From Candidatus Sumerlaeota bacterium (GTDB taxonomy: Bacteria > Sumerlaeota > Sumerlaeia > MVZB01 > JAJFLK01), in contig JAJFLK010000517.1 of NCBI GenBank assembly GCA_021772735.1, positions 1 to 5,160 on the forward strand: a stretch of 5,160 nucleotides of DNA, read 5' to 3'. This document shows positions 1 through 5,160 of this stretch, piece after piece (the stretch's first letter is position 1; the number at the start of each line of letters is the position of its first letter). The translations under genes were made by a program, and so were the position numbers. The notes under the pieces are model-generated. The model was not told the origin of the DNA, did not search any database, and saw only the letters and a program-made list of their open reading frames with translations.

Positions 1-814
1 TCTCGGCCAGCGCGCCCTCGCCGATCTCAAAGAGCCTGGCGATAATCGGCCCGGCCTCGCGACGAATCTCAGCCCACTCGTAAATCAGCCCGTCGATATT
101 CTCGGCGCCAGCCTCGCCCGCCGAGCGGAGCAGCTCGGCGACGCGGCCAGCCAGGGCAGCGATTTGCTCGCGATCCAGTTCCTCGGCTATTCGCGGAGCA
201 ATATCTTCGGCGAATTTCCGGATCGATTCGCCCATCTCCTCGGAAAACTTCTCGTTCAGTTCCAGGCCCTTCTCCTTGACGACTTCGGCTGCGGCCTCAG
301 CCTTCTCTCGCCACTCGGCTGAAGAGGCCTTGAGCCTTTCGAGGGCCTCTGAGCCTTTTTCGCGCAATTGCCATGCCCGGAGCTGGACGCCGCCCTCCCG
401 GCCTCGGATGACCGCGCCATCAGGCATCGGCGGCGATGGCTTGGTGCTGTTATGCAGGTCGAGGAACTTCACGCCGGTGATGTCGGGGTACTCAGCGCTT
501 GAGACAACGGCTGTCGAATTGGCCCGGACCTGCTCCCGGCTTTCGTTGTCGATCCGCACGATGATGCGAATCTGCTCGCCCTGTGCTCCCAGCTCGACCG
601 AATCCACGTTGCCGATATTGACGCCGTTCATCGCGACAAGGTCGCCGGGCCGCAGGCCGCGCGCATCTTTGAAGGTCACAACGTATTTCAGATCGTTATT
701 CGCGTAGAGCGCAATGACAAGAAAGATGACAAGCAGAATCGCCACGCAGGCGCCGGCGAATATCAGCGCGAGGCGGCCATCTCTCTCTTCGGGGTTGGCG
801 GATCCGGGTTGCAT
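1..814 (-). CDS. MCE/MlaD-family phospholipid-transport protein (C-terminus cut by window edge)
   Basis: Reading from the ATG at 814 leftwards gives 271 codons without a stop to the window edge, so the C-terminus is missing. Seen: a short hydrophilic N-terminus (residues 1-14), one strongly hydrophobic segment (about 15-37) that should be an inner-membrane anchor, then an MCE-like domain (about 42-140). Its signature stretch, GLRPGDLVAMNGVNIGNV at 53-70, is followed by GVKFLDL (114-120) and DGAVIRG (132-138). From about 145 the protein is charged, Ala/Glu/Arg-rich and probably all helical. Known for the family: MlaD and other MCE proteins sit in the inner membrane facing the periplasm, form hexameric rings and pass phospholipids between membranes, usually with an MlaE permease and MlaF ATPase. 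Neither partner is visible here. The start has AGGA (822-825) 7 bases upstream. It lies 62 bases downstream of the CpoB-like gene on the same strand. The MCE assignment is firm; the substrate is inferred. Confidence 0.85.
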   Translation of the reverse strand, partial: MQPGSANPEERDGRLALIFAGACVAILLVIFLVIALYANNDLKYVVTFKDARGLRPGDLVAMNGVNIGNVDSVELGAQGEQIRIIVRIDNESREQVRANSTAVVSSAEYPDITGVKFLDLHNSTKPSPPMPDGAVIRGREGGVQLRAWQLREKGSEALERLKASSAEWREKAEAAAEVVKEKGLELNEKFSEEMGESIRKFAEDIAPRIAEELDREQIAALAGRVAELLRSAGEAGAENIDGLIYEWAEIRREAGPIIARLFEIGEGALAE

Positions 815-876
815 CGCCCTATCCTGGCGTGGAGACACCGCAGCTCAAGCCAATGGCGCGCCCGCGCGGTTCGAGA

Positions 877-1764
877 TCAATCCGCCGGGGCAACTTCGGT
901 GGTCGGCGCCGCCGCAGCGTCGGCAGATTCAGGGGACTCGGCTGCCGCTGTCGCGATCTCGGCCTCAAGGGCTTCGATCTGTTCCCGCACGCGTTCGATG
1001 GCTCCGTAATCGGGCTTCTTGCCGAGAATTTCCTGGTAGAGCCGAAGCGCATCCTTGGGCCGATTCCATCGCTGCTGGACATCGGCCAGACGCTCCAGGC
1101 TGCGCCAGGCGAATTCATGACTCGGATCGCCGGTGATCAGTCGCGTGTACTGATCGTAAGCGGTCTTGAAATCATCCTGACGATATAGACTCTCGGCCAG
1201 GTAGTAACGGGCTTCGATCGCGCGATCACCGGTCAGCCCCGCCTCGATCGCCGCCTCGAATCCACCCCGAGCATCTTCGTATCGGCCCAGGTTGTATGCC
1301 TTAAAGGCCTCATCGTAGGTCTCTTTGCCCAGCTGCCCCGGCGCGAGCAATTCTCGCGTCTGCTCCGAGGGTTGGACCGGCTGCATGTCGAGCTTCGTGT
1401 TCAGCGAATCCACCTTGAACGAGAGCTCGGCCAACTCGCGACGCAGACGCTCAAGGTCGTCGTTCTGCTGACGAAGCCGCTTTTCGATTTCGCCCAGGCT
1501 CGATTCCATCAGGGCGTTGCGCGTCTGGAGCTTGCTGTCGAGCGTCTCAAGCCGGTAATCGAGCTGGCGCTTCGCGGACCCTTGCTCTTCTTTCAAGTCC
1601 TTGAGCAGACGTTCGATATCGACCAGATCCTGCTCGACCCGGGCGCCGCTGCCGCTCGGCGCGAGCAGCCCGCAACCGGTCGTCCACAACGCAGGCGTTA
1701 ATGCCAGTATGAAGAGAAGGGCGCTTCGCCACGGCGAGGCGCCCGGGAATCCAGGAATCATCAT
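877..1764 (-). CDS. cpoB: CpoB/YbgF-like coiled-coil and TPR envelope lipoprotein
   Basis: The 295-residue product has a basic, hydrophobic N-terminal signal (about 11-27) ending at a possible lipobox with Cys31 (TTGC). Thr at -3 is unusual, so lipidation is likely but not certain. Residues 41-126 are heptad-like and rich in Leu, Glu, Arg and Gln, a probable coiled coil that could trimerise. Residues 147-250 hold about three TPR-like helical hairpins (starting near 147, 183 and 219), and 262-295 is an Ala/Pro/Glu-rich tail. This coiled coil then TPR order is that of CpoB (YbgF), which in E. coli is periplasmic and links PBP1B peptidoglycan synthesis to Tol-driven outer-membrane constriction. 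E. coli CpoB is about 260 residues and not lipidated, so the lipobox and tail differ. The gene lies 24 bases after pal, matching the usual pal-cpoB order. The start could be either of two adjacent ATGs (1764 or 1761), and the ribosome site is weak. BamD-like or other TPR lipoproteins are the main alternative. Confidence 0.8.
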   Translation of the reverse strand: MMIPGFPGASPWRSALLFILALTPALWTTGCGLLAPSGSGARVEQDLVDIERLLKDLKEEQGSAKRQLDYRLETLDSKLQTRNALMESSLGEIEKRLRQQNDDLERLRRELAELSFKVDSLNTKLDMQPVQPSEQTRELLAPGQLGKETYDEAFKAYNLGRYEDARGGFEAAIEAGLTGDRAIEARYYLAESLYRQDDFKTAYDQYTRLITGDPSHEFAWRSLERLADVQQRWNRPKDALRLYQEILGKKPDYGAIERVREQIEALEAEIATAAAESPESADAAAAPTTEVAPAD

Positions 1765-1788
1765 TCGGTCTTTCTGCGGGCCGGCCCT

Positions 1789-2448
1789 CTAGTAAACGAG
1801 GAACTGTGCCCGGCGGTTTCGGTTCCAGGCATAATCGCCTGCGCCGGCGTCGATGGGCCTTTCCTCGCCGTAGCTGATGACATGCAGCGCATCGTCAGAG
1901 ATGCCTTGTGAAATCAAGTAAGCCTTGACTGCTTTTGCGCGGCGCTCGCCTAGCAGGAGGTTGTATTCGATTGTCCCACGCTCATCGCAGTGACCCTCGA
2001 TCTGAATCTCGACGCCGATGTTGGCCTTGATCCACTCTGCGTTCTGATCCAGAACGCTTACCGTCCCCGCGTCCAGCCGATAGCTGTCGAACGCGAAGTG
2101 AACGGTCTGAAGTTCGCTGACGGTGCCGCGCGGCTCGGTCCGAATCACATCGCTCATCGGCAGATTGATCAGCTCTTCATTGACGGGGTGCTCGGGCAGT
2201 TCGAAAAGCGATCCGTCGGCGAGGCTTATCCCCTCGCCCGGACCCGCGCCTGCATTTATAAGGCCGGGCGGTGGCGGAAGAATAACTTTATCGGGATGGA
2301 AAATCGAAGTCTGATCGATCTTGTTCGGACGCCAGAGTTGCCACCATTTCTCTCGGGGTTTGGTCGAACGGGCACAGCCAGCCGAACCGATAGAGAAAAT
2401 CAAAGTGCCGACGGTCATCAGGAGCAGAGAGCGGGAACGGGTAAACAT
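1789..2448 (-). CDS. pal: Peptidoglycan-associated lipoprotein (Pal), OmpA C-terminal domain
   Basis: The product has 219 residues. The N-terminus is a lipoprotein signal: basic residues, a hydrophobic core (about 8-20) and the lipobox GSAGC with Cys25. Ala at +2 favours outer-membrane sorting. A linker of about 85 residues follows, with an aromatic patch (KWWQLWRP, 34-41) and a PPPPG stretch (58-62). The OmpA-like domain spans about 114-219: HFAFDSYRLD (117-126), the Pal signature EGHCDERGT (151-159) with YN (162-163) and LGERRA (166-171), ending in NRRAQFLVY. Asp155 and Arg170 align by motif with the residues that bind meso-diaminopimelate in OmpA-family domains. Known role: Pal tethers the outer membrane to peptidoglycan and interacts with TolB. 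The ATG at 2448 is preceded by a full AGGAGG at 8 bases. It is the first clear gene of the minus-strand cluster. The tolQRAB genes that often precede pal are not here; trxB lies divergently instead. Confidence 0.93.
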   Translation of the reverse strand: MFTRSRSLLLMTVGTLIFSIGSAGCARSTKPREKWWQLWRPNKIDQTSIFHPDKVILPPPPGLINAGAGPGEGISLADGSLFELPEHPVNEELINLPMSDVIRTEPRGTVSELQTVHFAFDSYRLDAGTVSVLDQNAEWIKANIGVEIQIEGHCDERGTIEYNLLLGERRAKAVKAYLISQGISDDALHVISYGEERPIDAGAGDYAWNRNRRAQFLVY

Positions 2449-2456
2449 CGGGGGAA

Positions 2457-2462
2457 CCTCCT
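2457..2462 (-). promoter_or_regulatory. Strong Shine-Dalgarno of pal
   Basis: On the minus strand the sequence is a perfect AGGAGG, 8 bases before the pal ATG at 2448. It is the strongest ribosome site in the window and fixes the pal start. It suggests high translation, as expected for an abundant structural lipoprotein. Confidence 0.85.
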
Positions 2463-2475
2463 GCGGTTAAGTGGG

Positions 2476-2502
2476 ATTAAATCATGCGTGACTCGCGCGC
2501 AA
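2476..2502 (-). promoter_or_regulatory. Possible extended -10 promoter for pal
   Basis: Read on the minus strand, TTTAAT (2481 to 2476) matches five of six bases of the TATAAT consensus. It is preceded by TG at the extended -10 position (TGATTTAAT). A weak -35 (TTGCGC, 2502 to 2497) lies 15 bases upstream. The predicted transcript would begin near 2469, giving a leader of about 20 bases with the AGGAGG inside it. The box overlaps the stop codon of the hypothetical ORF at 2477-2827. This is inferred from sequence match only; AT-rich stop-codon regions can give such matches by chance. Confidence 0.35.
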
Positions 2503-2827
2503 ACAGTTGGGCAGGCAGCGCCCGCGGCGCCGCCTGTGAGGCGCTACGCCTAAATTTGTAACGCAAAGCCTCGGCGGATTCCAGCGCAATCACCTCAACA
2601 TTTTTCTGTAAATTGGATTCGAGAAATGAAGCGCGCGGCCCGAAGTCGAAGAAATCTTCGAGTGGTCGCCGGTCATCCACGAAAAACACAGCCGCACGGT
2701 GCTCTATCGCGTGGAATTCGACGAGCCGTGACCGAACGAAATCAGCGCGCCGGTCCCGCACATCGGGCGTATTTGCACTCGTAACCCATTCAAAGCGCCG
2801 CAGGGCGCATGGCGTAGCTTTTGACAA
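2477..2827 (-). CDS. Hypothetical protein, unrecognised, doubtful ORF (116 codons from a TTG start)
   Basis: I do not recognise this reading frame. It is open on the minus strand and stops 28 bases before pal. The frame stays open back into trxB, but the only start with a fair ribosome site is the TTG at 2827, with GGAGAGG ending 8 bases upstream. The 116-residue product would be soluble and charged, with no signal peptide or membrane segment. Its middle looks protein-like (VEFHAIEHRAAVFFVDD, about 36-52, then a Phe/Asp-rich PLEDFFDFG), whereas both ends are Arg/Ala-rich. In favour: composition, same strand and close spacing to pal, and an opposite-strand frame that is Ser/Arg-rich as shadows usually are. 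Against: no recognised family, a rare start codon, and the apparent start overlaps the -35 box of the divergent trxB promoter. If real, it would be the first gene of the pal cluster; it could also be a decayed gene or open by chance. Confidence 0.4.
   Translation of the reverse strand: MSKATPCALRRFEWVTSANTPDVRDRRADFVRSRLVEFHAIEHRAAVFFVDDRRPLEDFFDFGPRASFLESNLQKNVEVIALESAEALRYKFRRSASQAAPRALPAQLFARESRMI
2531..2551. repeat. Overlapping small inverted repeats (CGCCT / AGGCG / CGCCT)
   Basis: The plus strand reads CGCCT-GTG-AGGCG-CTA-CGCCT. The central AGGCG can pair with the arm on either side, giving two mutually exclusive 5-bp hairpins with 3-base loops. It sits about 85 bases upstream of the pal start, inside the doubtful ORF. 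There is no U-tract, so it is not a typical intrinsic terminator. It may be only GC-rich coincidence. Confidence 0.35.
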
Positions 2828-2849
2828 TCGCCGGGCCTCTCCGTAAGGT
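2821..2849 (+). promoter_or_regulatory. Sigma70-type promoter of trxB
   Basis: A perfect -35 TTGACA (2821-2826) and a -10 TAAGGT (2844-2849, matching the consensus T1, A2 and T6) are separated by the optimal 17 bases. Transcription would start near 2856, about 40 bases before the trxB GTG. Position, orientation and spacing all fit the gene downstream. I see no recognisable operator for a redox regulator over it. Confidence 0.65.
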
Positions 2850-2864
2850 GTGCGATTGGTTTGG

Positions 2865-2880
2865 GCACGCACGGACGTGC
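2865..2880 (+). promoter_or_regulatory. Small hairpin in the trxB leader
   Basis: GCACG (2865-2869) and CGTGC (2876-2880) form a 5-bp inverted repeat around a 6-base loop. It lies between the predicted transcription start (about 2856) and the trxB ribosome site (AAAGGGA, 2883-2889). It could be an operator half-site pair or an mRNA stem affecting translation. The stem is short, so chance is possible. Confidence 0.3.
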
Positions 2881-2895
2881 AGAAAGGGATCAAGC

Positions 2896-3858
2896 GTGAG
2901 CGAAGACGCAATCTTTGAAGAAATCCATAATGTGGTGATTGCCGGCTCGGGCCCGGCGGGGCTGACCGCCGCAATTTATGCAGGCCGCGCCGACCTGAAA
3001 CCCGTCTTGGTTGCCGGATTCGACGAGGGCGGGCAGCTCGTCGATACGACCGATGTCGAAAATTATCCGGCCTTCCCCGAGGGCATCATGGGGCCGGACC
3101 TGATCGAGGCCATGCGCAAGCAGGCCGAGCGATTCGGCACGCGTTTCATGAAAGGCGATATCCAGTCAGTCGATCTCTCGGTGCGTCCGTTCACGCTCAG
3201 CCTCGAAGGCGGCAAGACGATCCGCACGAAGACTTTGATTATTTCAACCGGCGCTTCGGCGCGCTGGCTCGGTCAGGAAAACGAGACGAAACTGCGCAAG
3301 GGCGGAGGCGGGGTCTCGGCCTGCGCCACCTGCGACGGTTTCTTTTACAAGGGCAAGGAACTGGCAGTGATCGGCGGCGGCGATACCGCGATGGAAGAGG
3401 CGACGTTCCTGACGAAATTCGCGACCAAGGTCAGTGTCATTCACCGGCGCGATCAACTGCGCGCGTCCAAGATCATGCAGGAGCGGGCGTTCCAGAATGA
3501 AAAAATCGAATTCATCTGGGACAGCGTCGTCGATGAAGTCCTGAGCGGGGATGACGACAAGATCCGCGCGCTCGCCGTGCGCAATGTCAAAACGGACGAG
3601 ACCAGCGAACTGGCCGTCGGCGGTCTTTTCCTCGCGATCGGGCATATCCCGAACACGAAATTCCTCGCCGGGCAAATCGAGTTGGACGAAACCGGATTTA
3701 TCAAGGTCGCCGAGCCGACGACCGCAACGTCCGTCGAGGGAGTCTTTGCGTGCGGCGACGTCATGGACCCCCTTTACAAGCAGGCGATCACAGCGGCGGG
3801 CACGGGCTGCCGCGCGGCGATCGACGCCGAAAAATTCCTGGAAGCCGAAGCGGGCTGA
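2896..3858 (+). CDS. trxB: Thioredoxin reductase (NADPH, FAD-dependent)
   Basis: This flavoenzyme passes electrons from NADPH through FAD and a redox disulfide to thioredoxin in the cytoplasm. The 320-residue product matches the usual length (E. coli 321). In order: the FAD-binding GSGPAG (17-22), the DTTDVENYP region, the redox-active CATC motif (Cys143 and Cys146, followed by DGFF), the NADPH-binding GGGDTA (160-165), HRR (183-185), which contacts the NADPH 2'-phosphate, and the C-terminal FAD motif CGDV (286-289) followed by the conserved QAITAAGTGCRAA stretch. All key residues are present. The start is the GTG at 2896: AAAGGGA lies just upstream, and the product then begins about 16 residues before GSGPAG, as in the family. 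An in-frame ATG at 2821 would overlap the promoter -35 and is rejected. It is divergent from pal, and a glycosyltransferase follows 86 bases downstream on the same strand. Alkyl hydroperoxide reductase F is excluded by length. Confidence 0.95.
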   Translation: MSEDAIFEEIHNVVIAGSGPAGLTAAIYAGRADLKPVLVAGFDEGGQLVDTTDVENYPAFPEGIMGPDLIEAMRKQAERFGTRFMKGDIQSVDLSVRPFTLSLEGGKTIRTKTLIISTGASARWLGQENETKLRKGGGGVSACATCDGFFYKGKELAVIGGGDTAMEEATFLTKFATKVSVIHRRDQLRASKIMQERAFQNEKIEFIWDSVVDEVLSGDDDKIRALAVRNVKTDETSELAVGGLFLAIGHIPNTKFLAGQIELDETGFIKVAEPTTATSVEGVFACGDVMDPLYKQAITAAGTGCRAAIDAEKFLEAEAG

Positions 3859-3944
3859 CGGGCTCCCTGCCCCCAACGCCGGCTGAGCCCCTGACGCCGG
3901 CCCAGCCCGCCCGTGCAGGCACATCGCCGGGAGCCTAATCCGCC
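3859..3944 (+). other. Gap between trxB and the glycosyltransferase, with an imperfect 18-base repeat
   Basis: These 86 bases are GC-rich with no stem plus T-run, so no intrinsic terminator is apparent and read-through from trxB is possible. Two imperfect 18-base direct repeats begin at 3876 and 3894 (both start ACGCCGGC; 13 of 18 bases match). The 3' end holds a weak ribosome site (GGGAG, 3929-3933). No promoter could be picked out. Confidence 0.4.
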
Positions 3945-5108
3945 TTGCGTATCCTCCACCTTGCAAGCAGCCACCGATGGACGGGCGTCGCCGAACCGGC
4001 CAGCGCCCTGGCCGAGGAGCAGACGCGCCTGGGCCATGAGGTCCATTTCGCCTGCGTCAAAGGCCACAGCTTCGCTCGGCGGCTCGGGCGGCGCGATCTC
4101 ATCGCCGTCGGCGATCTGCATCTCGAACCGGGCATCCATCTGATCGAGATGACGCGAGACATCATGCGCCTGCGCGCGCTGATCGCGGACAAGAAATTCG
4201 ACGTCGTTCACTGCCACCTCAATCACGATCACTGGATCGCCGCGATTACGTTGTCCGGGCTCACGCTTTCGCAGCAGGACCGACCGGCGAGACCCATCCT
4301 CGTCCGGACACTCCACCGCGATGCGCCTCCCCGGAGCGATCCCGTCAGCCGACGGCTTTTCGCCGAAGCGACCGACGTGCTGATCGCGGTCAGCCAATCG
4401 GGCCGGCGCGAAGCGGCCGAGGCGCTCCGTATCGCCGAGGATCGCGTCGTCTGGGTCCGGGGCGCGGTCGATCTCGATCGGTTCAAAGCCGGCGGGGATC
4501 GGCACGGAATGCGCAAGCAATGGAAAATCCCCGGCTCGGCGCCTGTCGCGGGGATCGTCGCGCGGATGCAGCCGCATCGAGGGCATCACCTGTTTCTCGA
4601 TGCCGTCGATGACGTGCTCGCGCGTGTGCCCGAAGCGCGATTCGTCCTCGTCGGCCGGGGCGAGCTGAAAAAGGAATTACGCGCTCGACGAAAGGCTCAT
4701 CCCAGGGCTCGACAGATTATCGAAGCCGGGTATCACAAGGAGACTCTGGCGGATTGCTACTCGGCCTTTGATGTCTCTGTGCTGCTCGCCCAGGGCAGCG
4801 ACGGCACCTGCCGGGCCATGCTCGAATCGATGGCCTGCACTCGGGCTGTGATCGGCGTCGAACGCGGCGCGATTGCGGATACCATAACTCCGGGCCGCAC
4901 CGGCTGGCTAGTCGGGAGCGAGCCGACTCGCGAGGCGCTGGCCGGGGCTCTCATCGAAGCGCTATCGGATCGCGAGCGAACCATGAAGATGGGCCGCGCC
5001 GCGCGGGCCGAGATGGAAGAGAACTTCACGCAGCAATGCCGCGCACAGTCCGTGATGGCCGTTTATGAGAATGCCCTCGCGCTGCGGGAAGTGGCCGCAG
5101 AGGAATGA
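3945..5108 (+). CDS. GT4-type (GT-B fold) glycosyltransferase
   Basis: This 387-residue protein should transfer a sugar from a nucleotide-sugar donor to a lipid, glycan or other acceptor; neither substrate can be read from the sequence. The N-terminal Rossmann half opens with RILHLASSHRWTGVAE (2-17), with the usual glycine-containing loop, and contains FDVVHCHLNHDHW (85-97). The C-terminal donor half shows VARMQPHRGHHLFLDAV (205-221), VLVGRGE (234-240), and GSDGTCRAMLESMA (284-297), followed by VIGVERGAIADTI and GRTGWLV. This last region is the GT4 donor-binding E-x7-E motif with Asp286 in place of the first Glu and Glu294 as the second, a variant I believe occurs in DGTCR-type members. There is no signal peptide or membrane helix, so it is cytosolic or peripheral. 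The start is the TTG at 3945: an in-frame TAA at 3936-3938 rules out anything further upstream, and GGGAG lies 11 bases before it. It may be co-transcribed with trxB, and it overlaps the next gene by ATGA. Confidence 0.88.
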   Translation: MRILHLASSHRWTGVAEPASALAEEQTRLGHEVHFACVKGHSFARRLGRRDLIAVGDLHLEPGIHLIEMTRDIMRLRALIADKKFDVVHCHLNHDHWIAAITLSGLTLSQQDRPARPILVRTLHRDAPPRSDPVSRRLFAEATDVLIAVSQSGRREAAEALRIAEDRVVWVRGAVDLDRFKAGGDRHGMRKQWKIPGSAPVAGIVARMQPHRGHHLFLDAVDDVLARVPEARFVLVGRGELKKELRARRKAHPRARQIIEAGYHKETLADCYSAFDVSVLLAQGSDGTCRAMLESMACTRAVIGVERGAIADTITPGRTGWLVGSEPTREALAGALIEALSDRERTMKMGRAARAEMEENFTQQCRAQSVMAVYENALALREVAAEE

Positions 5109-5160
5109 CTTCCCCGCCCGATACATCCCACCCGGCCGACTCGTCCCAGGCTTCCCTACC
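5105..5160 (+). CDS. Start of a downstream gene (partial, unidentified)
   Basis: An ATG at 5105 overlaps the glycosyltransferase stop as ATGA, the classic arrangement for translational coupling. The frame stays open for 18 codons to the window edge. The visible residues (MTSPPDTSHPADSSQASL) are Ser/Pro-rich and look like a disordered N-terminus; no function can be read. AGAGGA sits immediately before the ATG, too close to be an ideal ribosome site, so coupling may matter. By context it may be another envelope glycan or lipid gene, but that is inference. Confidence 0.45.
   Translation, partial: MTSPPDTSHPADSSQASL

Noticed and set aside
815..876. Terminator or promoter between the CpoB-like and MCE genes
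   Set aside because: Only a short GC palindrome (GGCGCGCC, 855-862) is seen. There is no T-run and no convincing -35/-10 pair, so co-transcription is simpler.
276..1188. Plus-strand open frames opposite the MCE and CpoB-like genes
   Set aside because: Ser/Arg/Pro-rich translations without motifs, fully antisense to recognised minus-strand genes.
2821..2895. In-frame ATG at 2821 as the trxB start, adding 25 residues
   Set aside because: It coincides with the end of a TTGACA -35 box region, has no good ribosome site, and would add residues not found in the family. The GTG at 2896 has a ribosome site and gives the usual length.
2828..2974. Extension of the minus-strand hypothetical ORF to an ATG at 2974
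   Set aside because: It would run antisense through the trxB promoter and first codons. The added residues are Arg/Ser/Pro-rich, as in antisense shadows.
3859..3944. Intrinsic terminator after trxB
   Set aside because: The region is GC-rich with possible short stems, but no T-run follows any of them.
3244..4589. Long open minus-strand frames opposite trxB and the glycosyltransferase (3244-3966 and 3774-4589)
   Set aside because: They are antisense to genes with clear catalytic motifs, have no recognisable domains and are rich in Arg/Ala/Asp, typical of shadows in GC-rich DNA.
1..5160. CRISPR array, insertion sequence, tRNA or rRNA
   Set aside because: No regularly spaced repeats, transposase-like frame, terminal inverted repeats or RNA-gene signatures were seen on either strand.

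Overview
The window reads as chromosomal DNA from a GC-rich diderm (Gram-negative-type) bacterium. Two predicted lipoproteins, a peptidoglycan-binding Pal/OmpA domain and an MCE (MlaD-type) protein imply an outer membrane. No rRNA, tRNA or other phylogenetic marker is present. Gene content and style (GC-rich, tolQRAB not next to pal, GTG and TTG starts) would fit a Planctomycetota-like or similar environmental lineage, but that is a guess from general resemblance.

Left half, minus strand (positions 2448 down to 1): an envelope gene cluster read right to left. It holds a Pal-type OmpA-domain lipoprotein (1789-2448), a CpoB/YbgF-like coiled-coil plus TPR lipoprotein (877-1764), and an MCE/MlaD-family protein (from 814, running off the left edge). 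The gaps are 24 and 62 bases with no obvious terminator, so the three are probably co-transcribed. Pal and CpoB belong to the Tol-Pal outer-membrane constriction and peptidoglycan-coordination system. MlaD-type proteins handle phospholipid transfer between membranes. The arrangement suggests a module for outer-membrane anchoring and lipid homeostasis.

Middle (2449-2895): 447 bases between the divergent pal and trxB genes. It contains a strong Shine-Dalgarno and a possible extended -10 promoter for pal. A good sigma70-type promoter (TTGACA, 17 bp, TAAGGT) and a small leader hairpin lie before trxB. An unrecognised minus-strand ORF of up to 116 codons (2477-2827) may or may not be a gene.

Right half, plus strand (2896-5160): thioredoxin reductase trxB (GTG start, 320 aa, CATC redox motif), then a GT4-type glycosyltransferase (TTG start fixed by an in-frame stop just upstream). 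The start of a further gene overlaps the glycosyltransferase stop by ATGA and runs off the right edge. The glycosyltransferase and the following gene are very likely one transcriptional unit, and trxB may feed into it because no terminator is visible in the 86-base gap.

Most of the window is ordinary housekeeping and envelope DNA. I see no mobile element, CRISPR array, RNA gene or clearly new system. The points most worth a second look are the pal-cpoB-mlaD linkage and the uncharacterised ORF between pal and trxB.
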